From contig JAYKAV010003066.1 of the NCBI GenBank assembly GCA_035582835.1, positions 718,825-782,824 of the forward strand: a stretch of DNA of 64,000 bases, read 5' to 3'. The notes under the pieces were generated by a model. It did not search any database and was not told the DNA's origin. It saw nothing but the letters and a program-made list of their open reading frames with translations. A program made the translations under genes and the position numbers. Positions 46,870 to 58,644 of the stretch are shown in pieces (positions within the stretch are counted from its first letter, which is position 1; every line of letters starts with the position of its first letter). The DNA comes from Phoebastria nigripes (lineage: Eukaryota; Chordata; Aves; Procellariiformes; Diomedeidae).

Positions 46870-49800
46870 CAACCATTATTTTGGAGGCAGATTTTAAAGC
46901 TCTTATTCACAGAGGCTTAAATCCTGATTGAAAATTGTCTGAAATCATCGAGGTCTGTGCTGGCTGTTTAGCCCCTTCAGAAGATGCGCTTGTCAGCACG
47001 GTCTGACTCATCAGTCTATTCTCACACTGATCGTTTATTAGAATGAAATAAATGAAGGAGCCATGCAATAAGATGGGCCTGGCAAGTCAAGATTTTATAG
47101 CCAGCATGTGTTCTGCATGTAACACTCACTCATGGAAATCGGACAAGAATTCCCTCTTTCCTTTTTTCCAGGCAAAATGGAATTTCTCTGTTCTAATTCT
47201 GCTTCTCTTTCTAGTCTCCAGGCTGGCATCTGGTGGCATAGATTACCAGAGGGACCTTGAGGCAGGAGGTCAGCCAGGGGCGCCGCTGGAGACTTCAGCA
47301 GCGCAAAGCAGCTGCAAAATTCCCTTTGCTGGCAAACCCTCAGCTGGCTAGACCTTCACAAAGAATGAGCTGTGCACTGAGGGGTGGTGTTGAAAGGATG
47401 GACGGGAGATGTGCTGATTATTCTCTCAGCAGCATCCACTTAGCACATCTTTTATGATGAGCTTGGAAGAGTTTGCATGTGCTTCACTAAGTCACCCTAT
47501 CTTATTCAGTCTAAAAGAAGAAGCCAAGAACTGAATGAGCCTTCACCTACCCTTTCATCTCCACAAGCAGCCTCCAAGGAGGAGCATTTGGAGGCACGCC
47601 CTGGATGAGGCCAGACTCATTGCACAAAAATTGTGTTTATCCTCTAGCTCGGTCAATAATTCTTTTCCAGTTGGGTGAAATCCACAGGGTGTTACAACAT
47701 TAAAAAAGAAGTAAAATCACCTAATAAAAGTGATTATTTTCTTATGTTACACATATTAATAATAAATACATCAGCAGCATTGCTATGTAACAGACCTTTG
47801 TTGTCAGAAGGGGTTAGCACACTGAGCTTTAGCAGAAGGGCCTGCAGTGCATAGATGAAGTTAGCATCCCGTTGTTGAGAGAGGGATCCAAGAACAGGAG
47901 GGGCAAAGGGAACACAATCCCACAGTCCAGACTTGGGAGAACTACAGTTACACCACACAAGAAAAGATTGTGAGATTTGACTGGAGAACTTTGCTATTAT
48001 CCAGTTTCTAACATATGCCAAGTTCTTTTCCTAAAACAGAAAAAAATCCCCAATAGCCATGATTTTTAAAAGATTAAAACAAATAGATTTATTACAGCCA
48101 AGATTTCTTTCTTAAATTTCTTGTGCAGAGGCTTGTGTATCACAAACAATAAACAAGGCTCTATGCCTTCATACCTCTTAACCCCTGGGAAGAAACAGGT
48201 AAGCCATTAGAGAATGGTCCATTAAAAATGAAAACACAAAGTAAAGATGTGGTTTCCTGAGAAAAGTGGGTACTTTTCAATGAAAATGTGCTTTTGAAAG
48301 GGCAATTTATCAATCAAAAAAACACTTAAACTACTTATGTGTTCTTATGCAGAAGAAAGACTGTCAACACATTATAAAACCTGGATTAGGTACTTGTGAT
48401 ACAATGAAGTACACAGAAGAGATGCAGTTCCTTCCTAACTGATTTTCTGATTCTTAGGTAATGATGTTCTCTGCTTATGACAGGATACTGTTCCTATTTT
48501 TGGCTCATTAAATTTACCAGAGAAAAGGTACCATTTTGTATGAGATTCTCTGTTTTATTCTTCTGTTGATAAAAGCTTGTTATGACTTATGCAGGGTTTT
48601 GTTTGCTTGAAGAGAACAGGTATAACAGTATATAGTGTAGCACATATGATCCAAATTTGATTGTAAAGGAATTTCTTTTTATTCGGATACCTGCTGCCAG
48701 ACCCTACAGATCTCTGCGTGCACTCTTCCACTGCTAGCAATCATTACAACAAAGGAGTGACACACAATAGCAAGACACATTGTCATACTGCATGAGGACA
48801 TTACATATCAGTGCACACTGTGACAACACTTTTGGGGTAGAAATATATTCTAGGAAAATATTAAGCAGCCATATTACTCTGTGGCTCTTGGTTGATGTGA
48901 TATCAGACCTGGGTTATGGATCTTTCTGTTACACCAGCTGTTTATGTCAAGCTTGGGGCGGTCACAGCAATTAGCATTAGTAATACGGATCATCCTCGCA
49001 ACTCACTTAGCACTGACTCTGGCAACCATTCACACAAACGATCTGAAAGACAAAGTCTGCCTCAGATGGCTTACAAACCAAAAGCCTGATCTTCCAGCTG
49101 AATCCACATGAATCATAATCTCACAAGAAATTGTCTCAACTCAATTTTAGGAAAAGCAGTTTTGCTAATGATACATGAGAAACAAGACAATGATGGATAG
49201 AGAAACAGGAGTATAAGAGGATCTAATCATGGGATGGTCTAATCTCAAAGGTAAAATATCAAATATAAAAAAAACCTGGAAGCATCAGCTGGCCACCTGT
49301 CTAACTATTCTCCCGTGGCAGTTTTCTCTGGAGCCATCACAGTAAATTTGGGTTTTATTGTTGGCAGGGCAGAATCCCTTTGCAGGAAAAATTGAAAAGA
49401 CAGAGGAAAGAGTAAGTAATGTAAGTGAGCTAAGGCTAAGGAAGTAATGGAGCCCCTTAATGAATCAAGAAGGTTTTTATTTCTTTGTTTAAAGAAAAGT
49501 TCAATTCACCCATATTCTGTATACCAAGGAATATTCCCGCCTGACATGCACAGAGCTGCAGAGCTCCTGTGCACTGCTACAAATGAGAAGATAAACAGAT
49601 CATCTTCTCAAAGGCAAACTGAACAGCTGTGTATTGAGAATATTCATTAAATAGATATCTACAACAGAATTATTTTTTGTTCATTATAAATTCATAATAG
49701 GCAAAGTCTGTACTTTTCATGCTGACTCTGGTTTTATGCTGTCAGAGCTTTTTAACTATGCTACATTACCTCAGCACTTCATTTTAGTGAAGACTGGTTG

Positions 49801-50479
49801 TATTTCTCGGCTGGTTCTATAACTCCTCAAAAAATCATTCCATGGTAACATAACAAATAGGCTTTATGGCTTTTTTTTTCCCAAAGTAAGTAAAAAAAAA
49901 CTTTTGAAAGCAGCTAGCTTTTGAAAGATTTTGTGTGTGTGTGTTCCCCACTGGTCGCCTCCACCTTTCCATGGAGGAAAAATAAGCAAAAATTTCTTCT
50001 TCTAAGCAAAGACTGATCAACCAAAAGGTTTTGCCCTGAGCTGAAAGTACACAACTAATCACATCATGAACATGGTTTTAATAGGCAAAGTCTTGCATCT
50101 GCAAAGTCTTCCACGTTTCACTTTAAAAAGACCCAATAAGATTATTTTAATACTGGTTTATTTTGAGTTTTGGAGCCCCTGTTGATTGTCTACGTTTTCT
50201 GTGGAGGACCTTCAGGGATATTCCTGTTCACATGCTAGGAAGAACATTTGGGCCTTGCAATGTCCTCTAGGATGGTTCAACAAAGATGTTTAGAGTATTC
50301 TGTGCTTGAAAAACTTTGTACAAGCCATTACATAGCCCAAACAGCAGTACAGCATAACCCATACCCCCTCTTTTTCCACCCCAGTGCACATGCACACTCA
50401 TGTCTGGGACATCTCTTCAAAAAGTCTGTTTATCCAGTGTGCCTCATGATGCATGCATCCCAGTGACCTTGTCTGCTGC
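46870..50479. other. non-coding background
   Basis: No gene recognised. A short GT run (49932-49944) is present. Nothing else stands out. Confidence 0.45.
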
Positions 50480-51760
50480 CTTGGCTTATCCCTGTGTCCT
50501 GTGGTGCTCCTCAGGTGTGCGTGGCTCAGCCCTCAGCCAGGATTTAGAAACAAATCCTATTGGCAAAAAGACAGAGTTACTGACAGGAGGCCCCCAAATA
50601 CCATAACGATTGTTACTCCCCCAGGGAAGTGGGCCAGGCTGTCCCATTAGAGCTCCACTTTCAAGGTAGGTTCAGGACTCCACCTGACTTCTACGGAGGA
50701 CAAGAAGACAAGACCTCAGCTGGGCTTTGCATATGGCCTATGGCGCAAGAAAACCAAAGATGTCTTTGTCCTGGGCAACAGTCACTATTTCTGGCCCTTG
50801 CTGGGAGACAAGTATGTATCTATGTTGTCATCGTGTCTCCTGTTGTACCCCAGGGAAGGACATTAACTCCTGAATTCCCACCACCTGTATGGGGTGAAGG
50901 ATCCTAATTCCCCTTTCCCACATTTCTTCCCCGCTATATAAGGCCTGCACTTAAAGGGTGCTCTTTGAGCCTCTGGCATGCCCAAACCCCAGAGGAGTCT
51001 TCAGAGGGGGACTGAGGGCATTCTCACGGTCTGGGGCCAGTTAGGAGGACCAAGCCTGTGAGAGTGAGTCCAAGTTTGCCAGCCCTGCCTGGGCTGCCTA
51101 GTAGGTGCAGGCAAATCTGGTGGGAACAGTGGGAAATGCTGGTAGACCAGGGTCTGGCTTTGACCCAAGTAGTTATTTTTATTCTGTGAGCCCACATGCT
51201 CTTTTTGATGCAAGGCAAGTTGCATAATGACAGGAAATTGGCAATGCCTCCTACAGAAAGCTGCATGGCGGTGGTCACAGGGTGTAGGTTACACAGATGA
51301 GTCAGGGTGGAATGAAAACACCTGCAGCTGTTCCAGGCATGTATAAAGATGCCATGTCACAGGTACACCCTGGGGCATCCTGGTGCCCAGCAGCAGCTGG
51401 GTAGTAAGCAATGCAATTACAGCAGGATGTTCAGCACTGAGGAAGCTTCACAGAGTCAGTCTTTGGGGGAACTGTAGGCTGGTGTGGACATAGACCCTTG
51501 GAGGCTGCTCAGCACACTCTGTAATAAGAAGAGTGCAATTATGTTTGCAGGACCAGAGGCAGTGGCACGGTGTATATGGCACAGGCCCTAGTGAAAGGAA
51601 TGGGGCACCTCCCTTCACTGAGCCAGCTGCCAGTGTTCACCCCCTCCTGGGCGCACAGCACATAAGCCCTTGCAGATCTGTCCAGTTACAGTGCCCCAAT
51701 CCCTGGTCCCAGCCCAGCTGCAGTTAGGATGTAGAGCTATAGGATGAGTTAAGAGGGTTA
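50480..51760. other. GC-richer block, possibly an old inserted element
   Basis: This block of about 1.3 kb is visibly richer in G and C than the DNA on either side and has sharp-looking edges. It contains a TATA-like box at 50934-50943. No known repeat, CpG island or gene was recognised. A decayed LTR is one option, but no TG...CA ends, AATAAA signal or target duplication could be found. Confidence 0.35.
50934..50943 (+). promoter_or_regulatory. TATA-like box CTATATAAGG
   Basis: A near-consensus TATA box preceded by a C/T-rich stretch and followed about 30 bases on by a GC-richer stretch, the layout of a core promoter or of an LTR U3/R junction. No coding frame follows in a convincing position. 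Confidence 0.3.
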
Positions 51761-54700
51761 GAGACGTAAGATCAAACCACTATTCAGTGTGAACAGTTTC
51801 ATAGCTCAGTCGCTCAGCTTCTCCTATTGATTTATTTTTCTTGCATGGGCATCGCAGGCATGAGTCTCAAGTTTTCTATAGAAATACTCAGTTTGGAAAT
51901 CACTGCAGGGAGGTCTTGGCTGGCACAGATGCACACACCCTTGCTAACGATTTTTCTTTAGAGTCCCATTATAGAAAGCAAATGGCTAATTAAAGGTAGT
52001 TAGGGGCCAAAAAATATTGTTTCAGAAAGCAATGTGTAATGACAGCTCAGACAGTTCAATGATTAAACTGCCTTTGGAAAGAGCCAGTCTGCCCTTAGGC
52101 CTCAATCTTTTGGGTTAAACATATTTGTCAACACCCTATCAGCACTTTCTAGGTGGCACTTGGTGCCTCTTAGAATTGGGCGTAAGGGCCATGCGTGAGA
52201 TAATGATATATTGCATTTATCAAGACAAATTACTCTTCCAGTAAACTTATAATGATATTGTCCTGCGCAAACTCTGTGACATACATATTTCCCTGACTTC
52301 AGCATATTTAACAATTCTGTATGTACATTGCTGTGCTGGATAGTCTTGTCTGGTTACAGAAATTTACCTTCAAAGGCATTTCAGCTTACATATGTGGAGC
52401 AGAGTCTGGATTCACAGGAGTTAAAAATTCCATCCATTTAAAAATAAAAGAGGCAGAGAAAGGACTGTATTTCTGAATGTTTTTGTGCTGTCTAGACCAT
52501 GAATGAAAGACAGCAAAATACTTTGGGGAGTGCTTTATTTACAACCTTCTGATCTAGCTTATGGCCAGGTAAACTTGCAGCTGAGCTTGGAAACTTGACT
52601 GTCTTATGTAAGATTTCTTAGTCCATTTGTTTAGATCCAACCAGTCCCAAAAATAGTCTAACTATTTTTCCTGAGGTTCCATAAGTCTCCATATTTTCAA
52701 TAATCGTAAGTCTCCTTTGCCAGTAGGGAATGTTCCCATGATACTTAGATATGTCTGCATAATCAGAGCTTCATCGTCTTTCAGTACACAGGTTTTTTCA
52801 CTCTTGTAGAGGGTGTGTTCGGTGAGACAGAGAGGCCTGACTACAGTACACACAAGATAGCTCCCTATGAAAAATGAGTGGCAGGAGAACGTGAAAGTAG
52901 AGGCAATACAGATCCATAAAACAATTTCTACCACTAATGTTCTAGAACAATTACTAATAATCCTTAATTACAGTGCAGAAAAGCTCAAGGTGAGGTGATG
53001 GGTCACTGCTGCAAAACTGAAGAAGCCAGGAAGAGCAGATTTATGCATTTTTAGTCAGCTGAATTAGCTAAAGGAATTAAATGCAAAGATGGATTTTTCT
53101 CCCCTCCCTCGGTATTTATAATACCGAATAGAAAAAGAACTGGCAGCTACTTCTTGCTACTCTGCTTACAATGGTTTTGTCTGCTGCATGTTTTATAAAC
53201 TATATTGAACTGGGTACGTAAATATAAATCCCATCAATTAAGCATCACTCCCTTGTTTCCGCCTCATATTCTCTTTGCACAGTCTTCCTCTGGGCTGCTG
53301 TCTTTTCACCTTAAAGAGAGAGCATACACATGAATAAGGGCAAGGGATATAAAAAAAGGGCAACTTAATGTGGCCAATGATCAGTATTCAGGACTATCAA
53401 GCATGGTCTCTGAAAATGCCAATGAGATGTGAACACATCAATAAAAGATCAAGTTCTCAACTGCCTGCCCTCCAGTCCCCAGACTCTGCAGAAGGAAGAA
53501 GGTTACTGCAACTGTGAGGGGTTTGCAAGGAGGTTCTTCCTTCCCCAGCTGACTTTCTGTGTTTGTTTAAGCCAAAGTTCTTCCAACTGTTCCACAGTAT
53601 CAGGGAAGAGAGGAAAGGTGGGGACAANAAATTAAATCTTCTTCTTGAGTAAGAAGAATGGTACCTGTGTCGCTTAAGGAAAGGAAATCAGGGCGAGGGT
53701 GCACTGCACAATTAAGCCTGTCCATGCGCCAGCATCTGAAATGACTCACCTGTTTACCCCACTTCTACACACAGATGCAATAAGCTGTAAAATGCAGTCG
53801 CTTGCGTCAGGAGAAGGTTGTCAGATTCCTGGCTTAAATAGATGTGACTTCAGTTCTCCATAGCTCTTGGAAAGATCCATTCACCTCTCTAAGTGTAGCA
53901 GATAAAAGTGGGTGTAATTTTCATGCCAGCATGAAAGTGGGAGGAGGTCTAAGAGGCAAATCATCTAATGAAAAGAGAATAATACAAAGGAGACCCCCTA
54001 CTTTAAAGTACACTTTCTTAAATTCACAAGTTAGAGGCTGAATTCCCTTCTGCTCTCTGGCATATGATTTATTGCTCTCTTATTCCTGCTTTCTGATCCT
54101 ATAATATCTATCAACCTGGGTCAAATTCTGATTTCAGCAATTCAGTTGAAAATTTAAAGCCCTCTGAAGTACTCCTTCAAAAAGTAATGGGTTTCTTGTG
54201 GATGCACAGAGTTGTAAATTGAATACAGTTCCAGTGAATAGCCTATACCTGACATCCATCGGTTCTAGGATTTCAACCTACAAGTCCTGCTCTCTAGCAT
54301 CCATCCAGATTCATTATTGTTATTATTTTTATTGCATTAGGACCCAAAATATTCTGGTCCAGCAGAAGACATAGTGTTTCTCCTGCAGATTGTACAATGT
54401 AAAGTAAAAGAGCCAAAGGATGATGGAAGCAGACATAATACATAACCCAAGGGATCTCTATAGTAAACAGAGTTTTATCAGAAATACATTTGCCTGTTTT
54501 AATTACCATTTTTTTAGCTTATTTTCCTAAGGAATTGGAGCACAGAAGATTATTAATTCACTTAGTGGACAATTATGTAGGGAAAGTGTGGAGAGTTTTT
54601 TGGTCTTAGTTCTTACCTTACTAGGCATGAGAGACTCCAGTCAGGTAGTGTCCCCTGTGTAGATTCACCAGGGTCTTAAAAGGGTTGAGTTCATGTTGCA

Positions 54701-57053
54701 GCCTTGGTATAATTTAATTTAAAAGTCAATCGACCATGAGATATACACCCATTGGAAAGTAGGCTTCATTAATTCTGTGAACACTGAAACTGATACTCAT
54801 AAACAAATTGATCTTCCCTCTCTGGTTTTCTCTCCATGGGTCAGTTCTCACATCCTTCTGACCATCCACACCAATAAACCAGCTTTACACCCAGTTACCC
54901 CTCCCCTCCTGTATTTAACAGATTTGAGCTAGAGCCTTAGTTTCAAAAACACTTTTGGATCTGGTTAGTTACGTGCCAAGACTAAGGGCTTGAGCACTGT
55001 TGAGAAAAACCTTGTCTCAACAGCTCTCCTATTACAATCCTGACTGTAGATACCCTGTGTTGGTGCAGAACAGACGTGTACAGGGGCAGTTTACTCTCTC
55101 GTTTTGCAGAATGAAGGTCATGCCTTGCCTCAGCATTATGAATAGCTACACTTGTGCAAATTTCTTTATGATAGCCAGGCCTTAAAGATCAAGGCATGCG
55201 ATCTCTGGATGTCATTCCAAACACCCTGAGAACTGGCAGAGTCCACTGAGCTGGACTGTTCTGTGTCCAGTATAGGGACTTTCTTGATTACATGTCTTTA
55301 CTGTTTTACAGTGAGTTTATGCTGCAGCCAAAGATGTGACCTCAACATAGCCTAAGCATATTCATGTTTAGCTTATAATAGCAAAGTTGGCTATGCAGTG
55401 AGGACTTCTGCAGCAATATGTGGATTAGCGCAGGCTGTAAGTCAACTTGGGACCTGAGGAAAGTACTTGGAAAGCTAATATCAATATTCAACTGCATTTG
55501 GTAAAGCTAGCTTGGGTGTTTACAAAACATTCCATCATGTCTCTGACTGCAACATAGACAGATTTCAGAGCTAGAGTCCCTGAGCAGAACAGTACTTGAG
55601 GAGTCTCAAGTAAACATAAAGCACATTTGAATAATTCTGTTGTTCTGATGTTGATTAAACAGTCCTAGCAGAAGCAATTCCAGGGTATATCCCTTCATGC
55701 TATGAAAACCTTTATTTCCAGATCTCAGCCATTAAGATATAAAAGTCTGAGGGGGCTTTGGCCAGAATATGCACCACAGGCCAAATTAAAGCTGAATAGT
55801 GCTATTGATCCTCTCTCAAGCAGCACTTTGCATATCTGTGTTCCAGTCCCAATCTGTCAGACGAGTTTCAGATATTAAAATTTTCTTGGCATGGCAGCCA
55901 TCCATAAACTCTACATATCTCTGTGGAACATAGTTTTAAATTGGCTAATATTTCATTCAAGTCCTCTTAAGGTAATAGTTACCACTTGTATACAAAATGA
56001 GGATCCAATACAAAATGCTGAACCCTTCCCTCAAAAAGGAGAAAGTCCACCCCGGATGATATTAAAATGCATAACAAAGATTCTGCTGCTTCTGTTGCTC
56101 CAAAATGACTCCTTGCTCTCCTCTGCTTTGTTCATGTACATATCTGGGCATAGTATTCATTGCTATCTGCTTCCCTTGCAGTCAGATACTAGCTCCAGTG
56201 ACAGTCCTTTCTCACCTGACTTTCCTGTTATGCATACGTCTGGGAAACAAAGGCACATCTTATTTTGTTTATAAAGAGCCCTGTCATTCAGGGGGTTTTT
56301 TTTTTGCTCCTTGGGATCAGGCTATTATTAGCCATCCTGAGGGGAATGCAGGGATCATGTCACCTGGAGATACTGAGTAGGGAATAAAGTTACCGCAGTA
56401 CAGCCTAAGACAAAGTCGCAGCAATCGGGAGCATAACCTATCTTCTTGGCTTCTCCAAGGAAAGCACATTGCTTTGTCCTGGCACTTCAAGCACTGGAAT
56501 ACATCACAGGGAAGGAAGGGGAGCTCTGAATCCTTGAGTTAATGTCTGAGCAGTGCTCTTAAGATAGCCTTCTTCCTCACACTGCTGTAAATGCCTAGCT
56601 AAGAGTTCAGAGCAGAGCAAGAGGTTGCACTGGTCCACTTTGCAAGTAAGTATGGGAATTGAGAGGGAGGTGCTGATGCATGGACTAAAGCAAAGACATG
56701 CCAGCTGGAACAAAGCTTTATTTTGCTCTCAAGTCCTGCTGAGCAATTCCATAGGGGAAGATTAGTTAAGGCCCTACAGATAAGAGGTTTAACTAAAAAG
56801 AAGAGTAGGTAGAACGAAAAATTTTGTAAGAAGGAACAGATTTATATTGGATGCCCTGTATTTGGGGAGTAGAAACCTTTCCTCTTTCAGGCTGTTTGAA
56901 GAAGAATTATGGGAATGTAGAGGAGGTGCCTGGGATGGTGAGCAAAGGGTGCTGGGATGGTCAAATGTCAGATGCTGTTAGAAGACCACCTTTTCCCGAG
57001 AACTACATCTAAAAATTATAGGCATTAATAATTACTTTCTACGCTTCAAAGGA
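51761..57053. other. non-coding background
   Basis: No gene, RNA or repeat family recognised. Frames of up to 127 codons (55891-56274, plus) lack protein-like features. Confidence 0.45.
57048..57053 (+). repeat. candidate target-site duplication, left copy
   Basis: AAAGGA directly beside the 3' end of the LTR; the same six bases follow its 5' end at 58098-58103. Confidence 0.45.
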
Positions 57054-57239
57054 TTATGGTGGTTAATGTTGGCTGGCTGCCAGTTGCCTACCAAACCATT
57101 CTCTCACTCCTTCTCAGCAGGACAGGGGGAGAAAATACAATGAACAAGAAAAAACTCTTGGGTTGAGATAAGGACAGGGATATCACTCACCCATTACCAC
57201 CATGGGCAAAACAGACTAGACTTGGGGAAATTAATTTAA

Positions 57240-57245
57240 TTTATT
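57240..57245 (-). terminator. LTR poly(A) signal AATAAA
   Basis: Canonical hexamer on the minus strand inside the LTR, upstream of the conserved 3' block, as expected near the end of R in a retroviral-type LTR. Confidence 0.6.
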
Positions 57246-57463
57246 GCNAATTAACAACAAAGTAGGATAGAGAGAAATAAAAAAGAAAACTAAAACCACT
57301 TTCCCCTCACCTCCTTTTCTTCCCAGCCTCAGCTTCTCTCCTGACTCTTCTACCTCCTCGCCCGAGCAGCACAGGGGGATGGGGAATGGGGGTTGTGGTC
57401 AGTTCGTAACGCTTTGTATCTGCCACTCCTTCCTCCTCACACTGTTCCCCTGCTCCAACAAGG

Positions 57464-57830
57464 GGTCCCTCCCACAGGATACAGTTCTTCATGATATTCT
57501 CCAACATGGGTCCTTCCCATGGGCTGCAGTTCTTCAAGAACTGCTCCAGCATAGGTCCTTTTCCATGGGGTACAGTCCTTCAGGAACGAACTGCTCCAGC
57601 GTGGGTCCCCCACCGGCCACAGCTCCTGCCAGGAGCCTGCTCCAGCATGGGCTTTCCACAGGCTGCAGCTTCCTTCATCTCCACCTGCTGTGGTGTGGGG
57701 TCCTCCATGGCTGCAGTGTGGATATCTGCTCCAATGTGGTCCTCCACGGGCTGCAGGCAGGCAACCTGCTTCACCATGGTCTTCTCCACAGGCTGCAGGG
57801 GAATGTCTGCTCTGGTGCCTGGAGCACCTC
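57464..57830 (-). repeat. minisatellite of about 45-bp units inside the LTR
   Basis: GGTCC(T/C)-anchored units recur on the plus strand at 57464, 57509 and 57554 with an exact 45-bp step, then less regularly at about 57604, 57650, 57699, 57738 and 57778 (steps of about 39-50). Each unit contains versions of CCATGGG, GGCTGCAG and CTGCTCCA. Because the core unit is a multiple of three, the minus strand stays open over long distances here (57580-58098 and 57307-57552), which is a by-product of the array rather than evidence of a gene. One unit carries about four extra bases near 57586 where the frame breaks. Confidence 0.75.
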
Positions 57831-58097
57831 CTCCCCCTCCTTCTTCACTGACCTTTGTCCGCAGCATCGTTTCTTTCACAGTTTTCTCACTCTTCTTTCT
57901 CACAGCTGTTGCACAGAGGTTTTTACCCTTCCTTAAATATGTTATCACAGAGGCACCACCAGCATCACTGATGGGCTTAGCTTTGGGCAGTGGCGGGTCC
58001 ATCTCAGAGCTGTCTGGAANTGGCTCTGTGTGCCATGGGGCAGCTCCCGGTGTCTTGTCACAGAAGCCACCCCTGCTGCCAAAACCTTGCCAATACA

Positions 58098-58103
58098 AAA
58101 GGA
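58098..58103 (+). repeat. candidate target-site duplication, right copy
   Basis: AAAGGA immediately after the TGTATTGG end of the LTR, matching 57048-57053. Confidence 0.45.
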
Positions 58104-58579
58104 CAGAGCTTCTGGTCCTTCTGAATTAATTTAATGGGTCTGTAAAAATTTCTTCAGTTCTACTTGTGAGAGGGTGCAAACACTTTCAGCTGCCCAAGAA
58201 AGAGTGAGGATCAATCCATTCTGCTGCACTGCCCTTGCGAGAGGGAAGATCAAAGAGGGAAAGCTCTGCCCTGCTGCAGGCTGGTGGGAAGAGGTAGAGG
58301 GGGTCTTCAACCTTAACTCAGAGGGATGCTTCCATGATGGGGCTGGAGGGTTGGCTGACAGGCAGCTTGAAGAGGGCTAGCTTCCAGGCTGAAAGCAGGT
58401 AAGTGACTCCATCGGTCAAGGAAGACAAACGAGCAAACCCCTTCCATCTTTGGCACCTGAGAGGAGATCTCTGAGTGGTCTGCCAGTAGCCTGGGAGTGG
58501 TCCCAGTCACTGCTGTATGTGTGCATCCTGCTGAACAGTGTGGGAGTGCCATCGCAGGACCTCTTGCAGTGTGTTTTAA
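58104..58579. other. non-coding background
   Basis: Short flank right of the LTR, moderately GC-rich; nothing recognised. Confidence 0.45.
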
Positions 58580-58644
58580 ACACACATACACACCCCCCGA
58601 TATATATGCATACATATGTGCATGCATATATATACACATACACT
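58580..58644. repeat. alternating purine-pyrimidine microsatellite
   Basis: A mixed run of CACATA, TATATATGCA and TGTGCATGCATATATATACACATACAC, interrupted by a short C run. The long alternation of purines and pyrimidines could adopt Z-form or cruciform structure. Confidence 0.75.

Larger units (their letters stand above)
57054..58097 (-). mobile_element. solo LTR of an avian endogenous retrovirus
   Basis: Read on the minus strand the element starts TGTATTGGCAAGG (right edge 58097), has a TATA-like ATATTTAAGG (about 57932-57941), a long GC-rich tandem-repeat core, a poly(A) signal AATAAA (57240-57245), then the conserved 3' part with AGTCTGTTTTGCCCATGG, and ends near 57054-57057. The overall layout matches an LTR family I know from bird genomes. 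AAAGGA occurs on both sides (57048-57053 and 58098-58103), a candidate 6-bp target duplication, which would suit class II (ERVK-like) integration. The terminal CA appears mutated (ends CCATAA). No internal viral genes are present, so this is a solo LTR left by recombination. Confidence 0.82.

Noticed and set aside
50480..51760. Solo LTR
   Set aside because: Despite the TATA-like box, I found no TG...CA termini, no AATAAA and no flanking duplication.
57379..58129. Long open frames of 185 and 212 codons (plus) and 172 codons (minus)
   Set aside because: They lie inside a retroviral-type LTR with a 45-bp in-phase tandem repeat, which explains the lack of stops without any gene.
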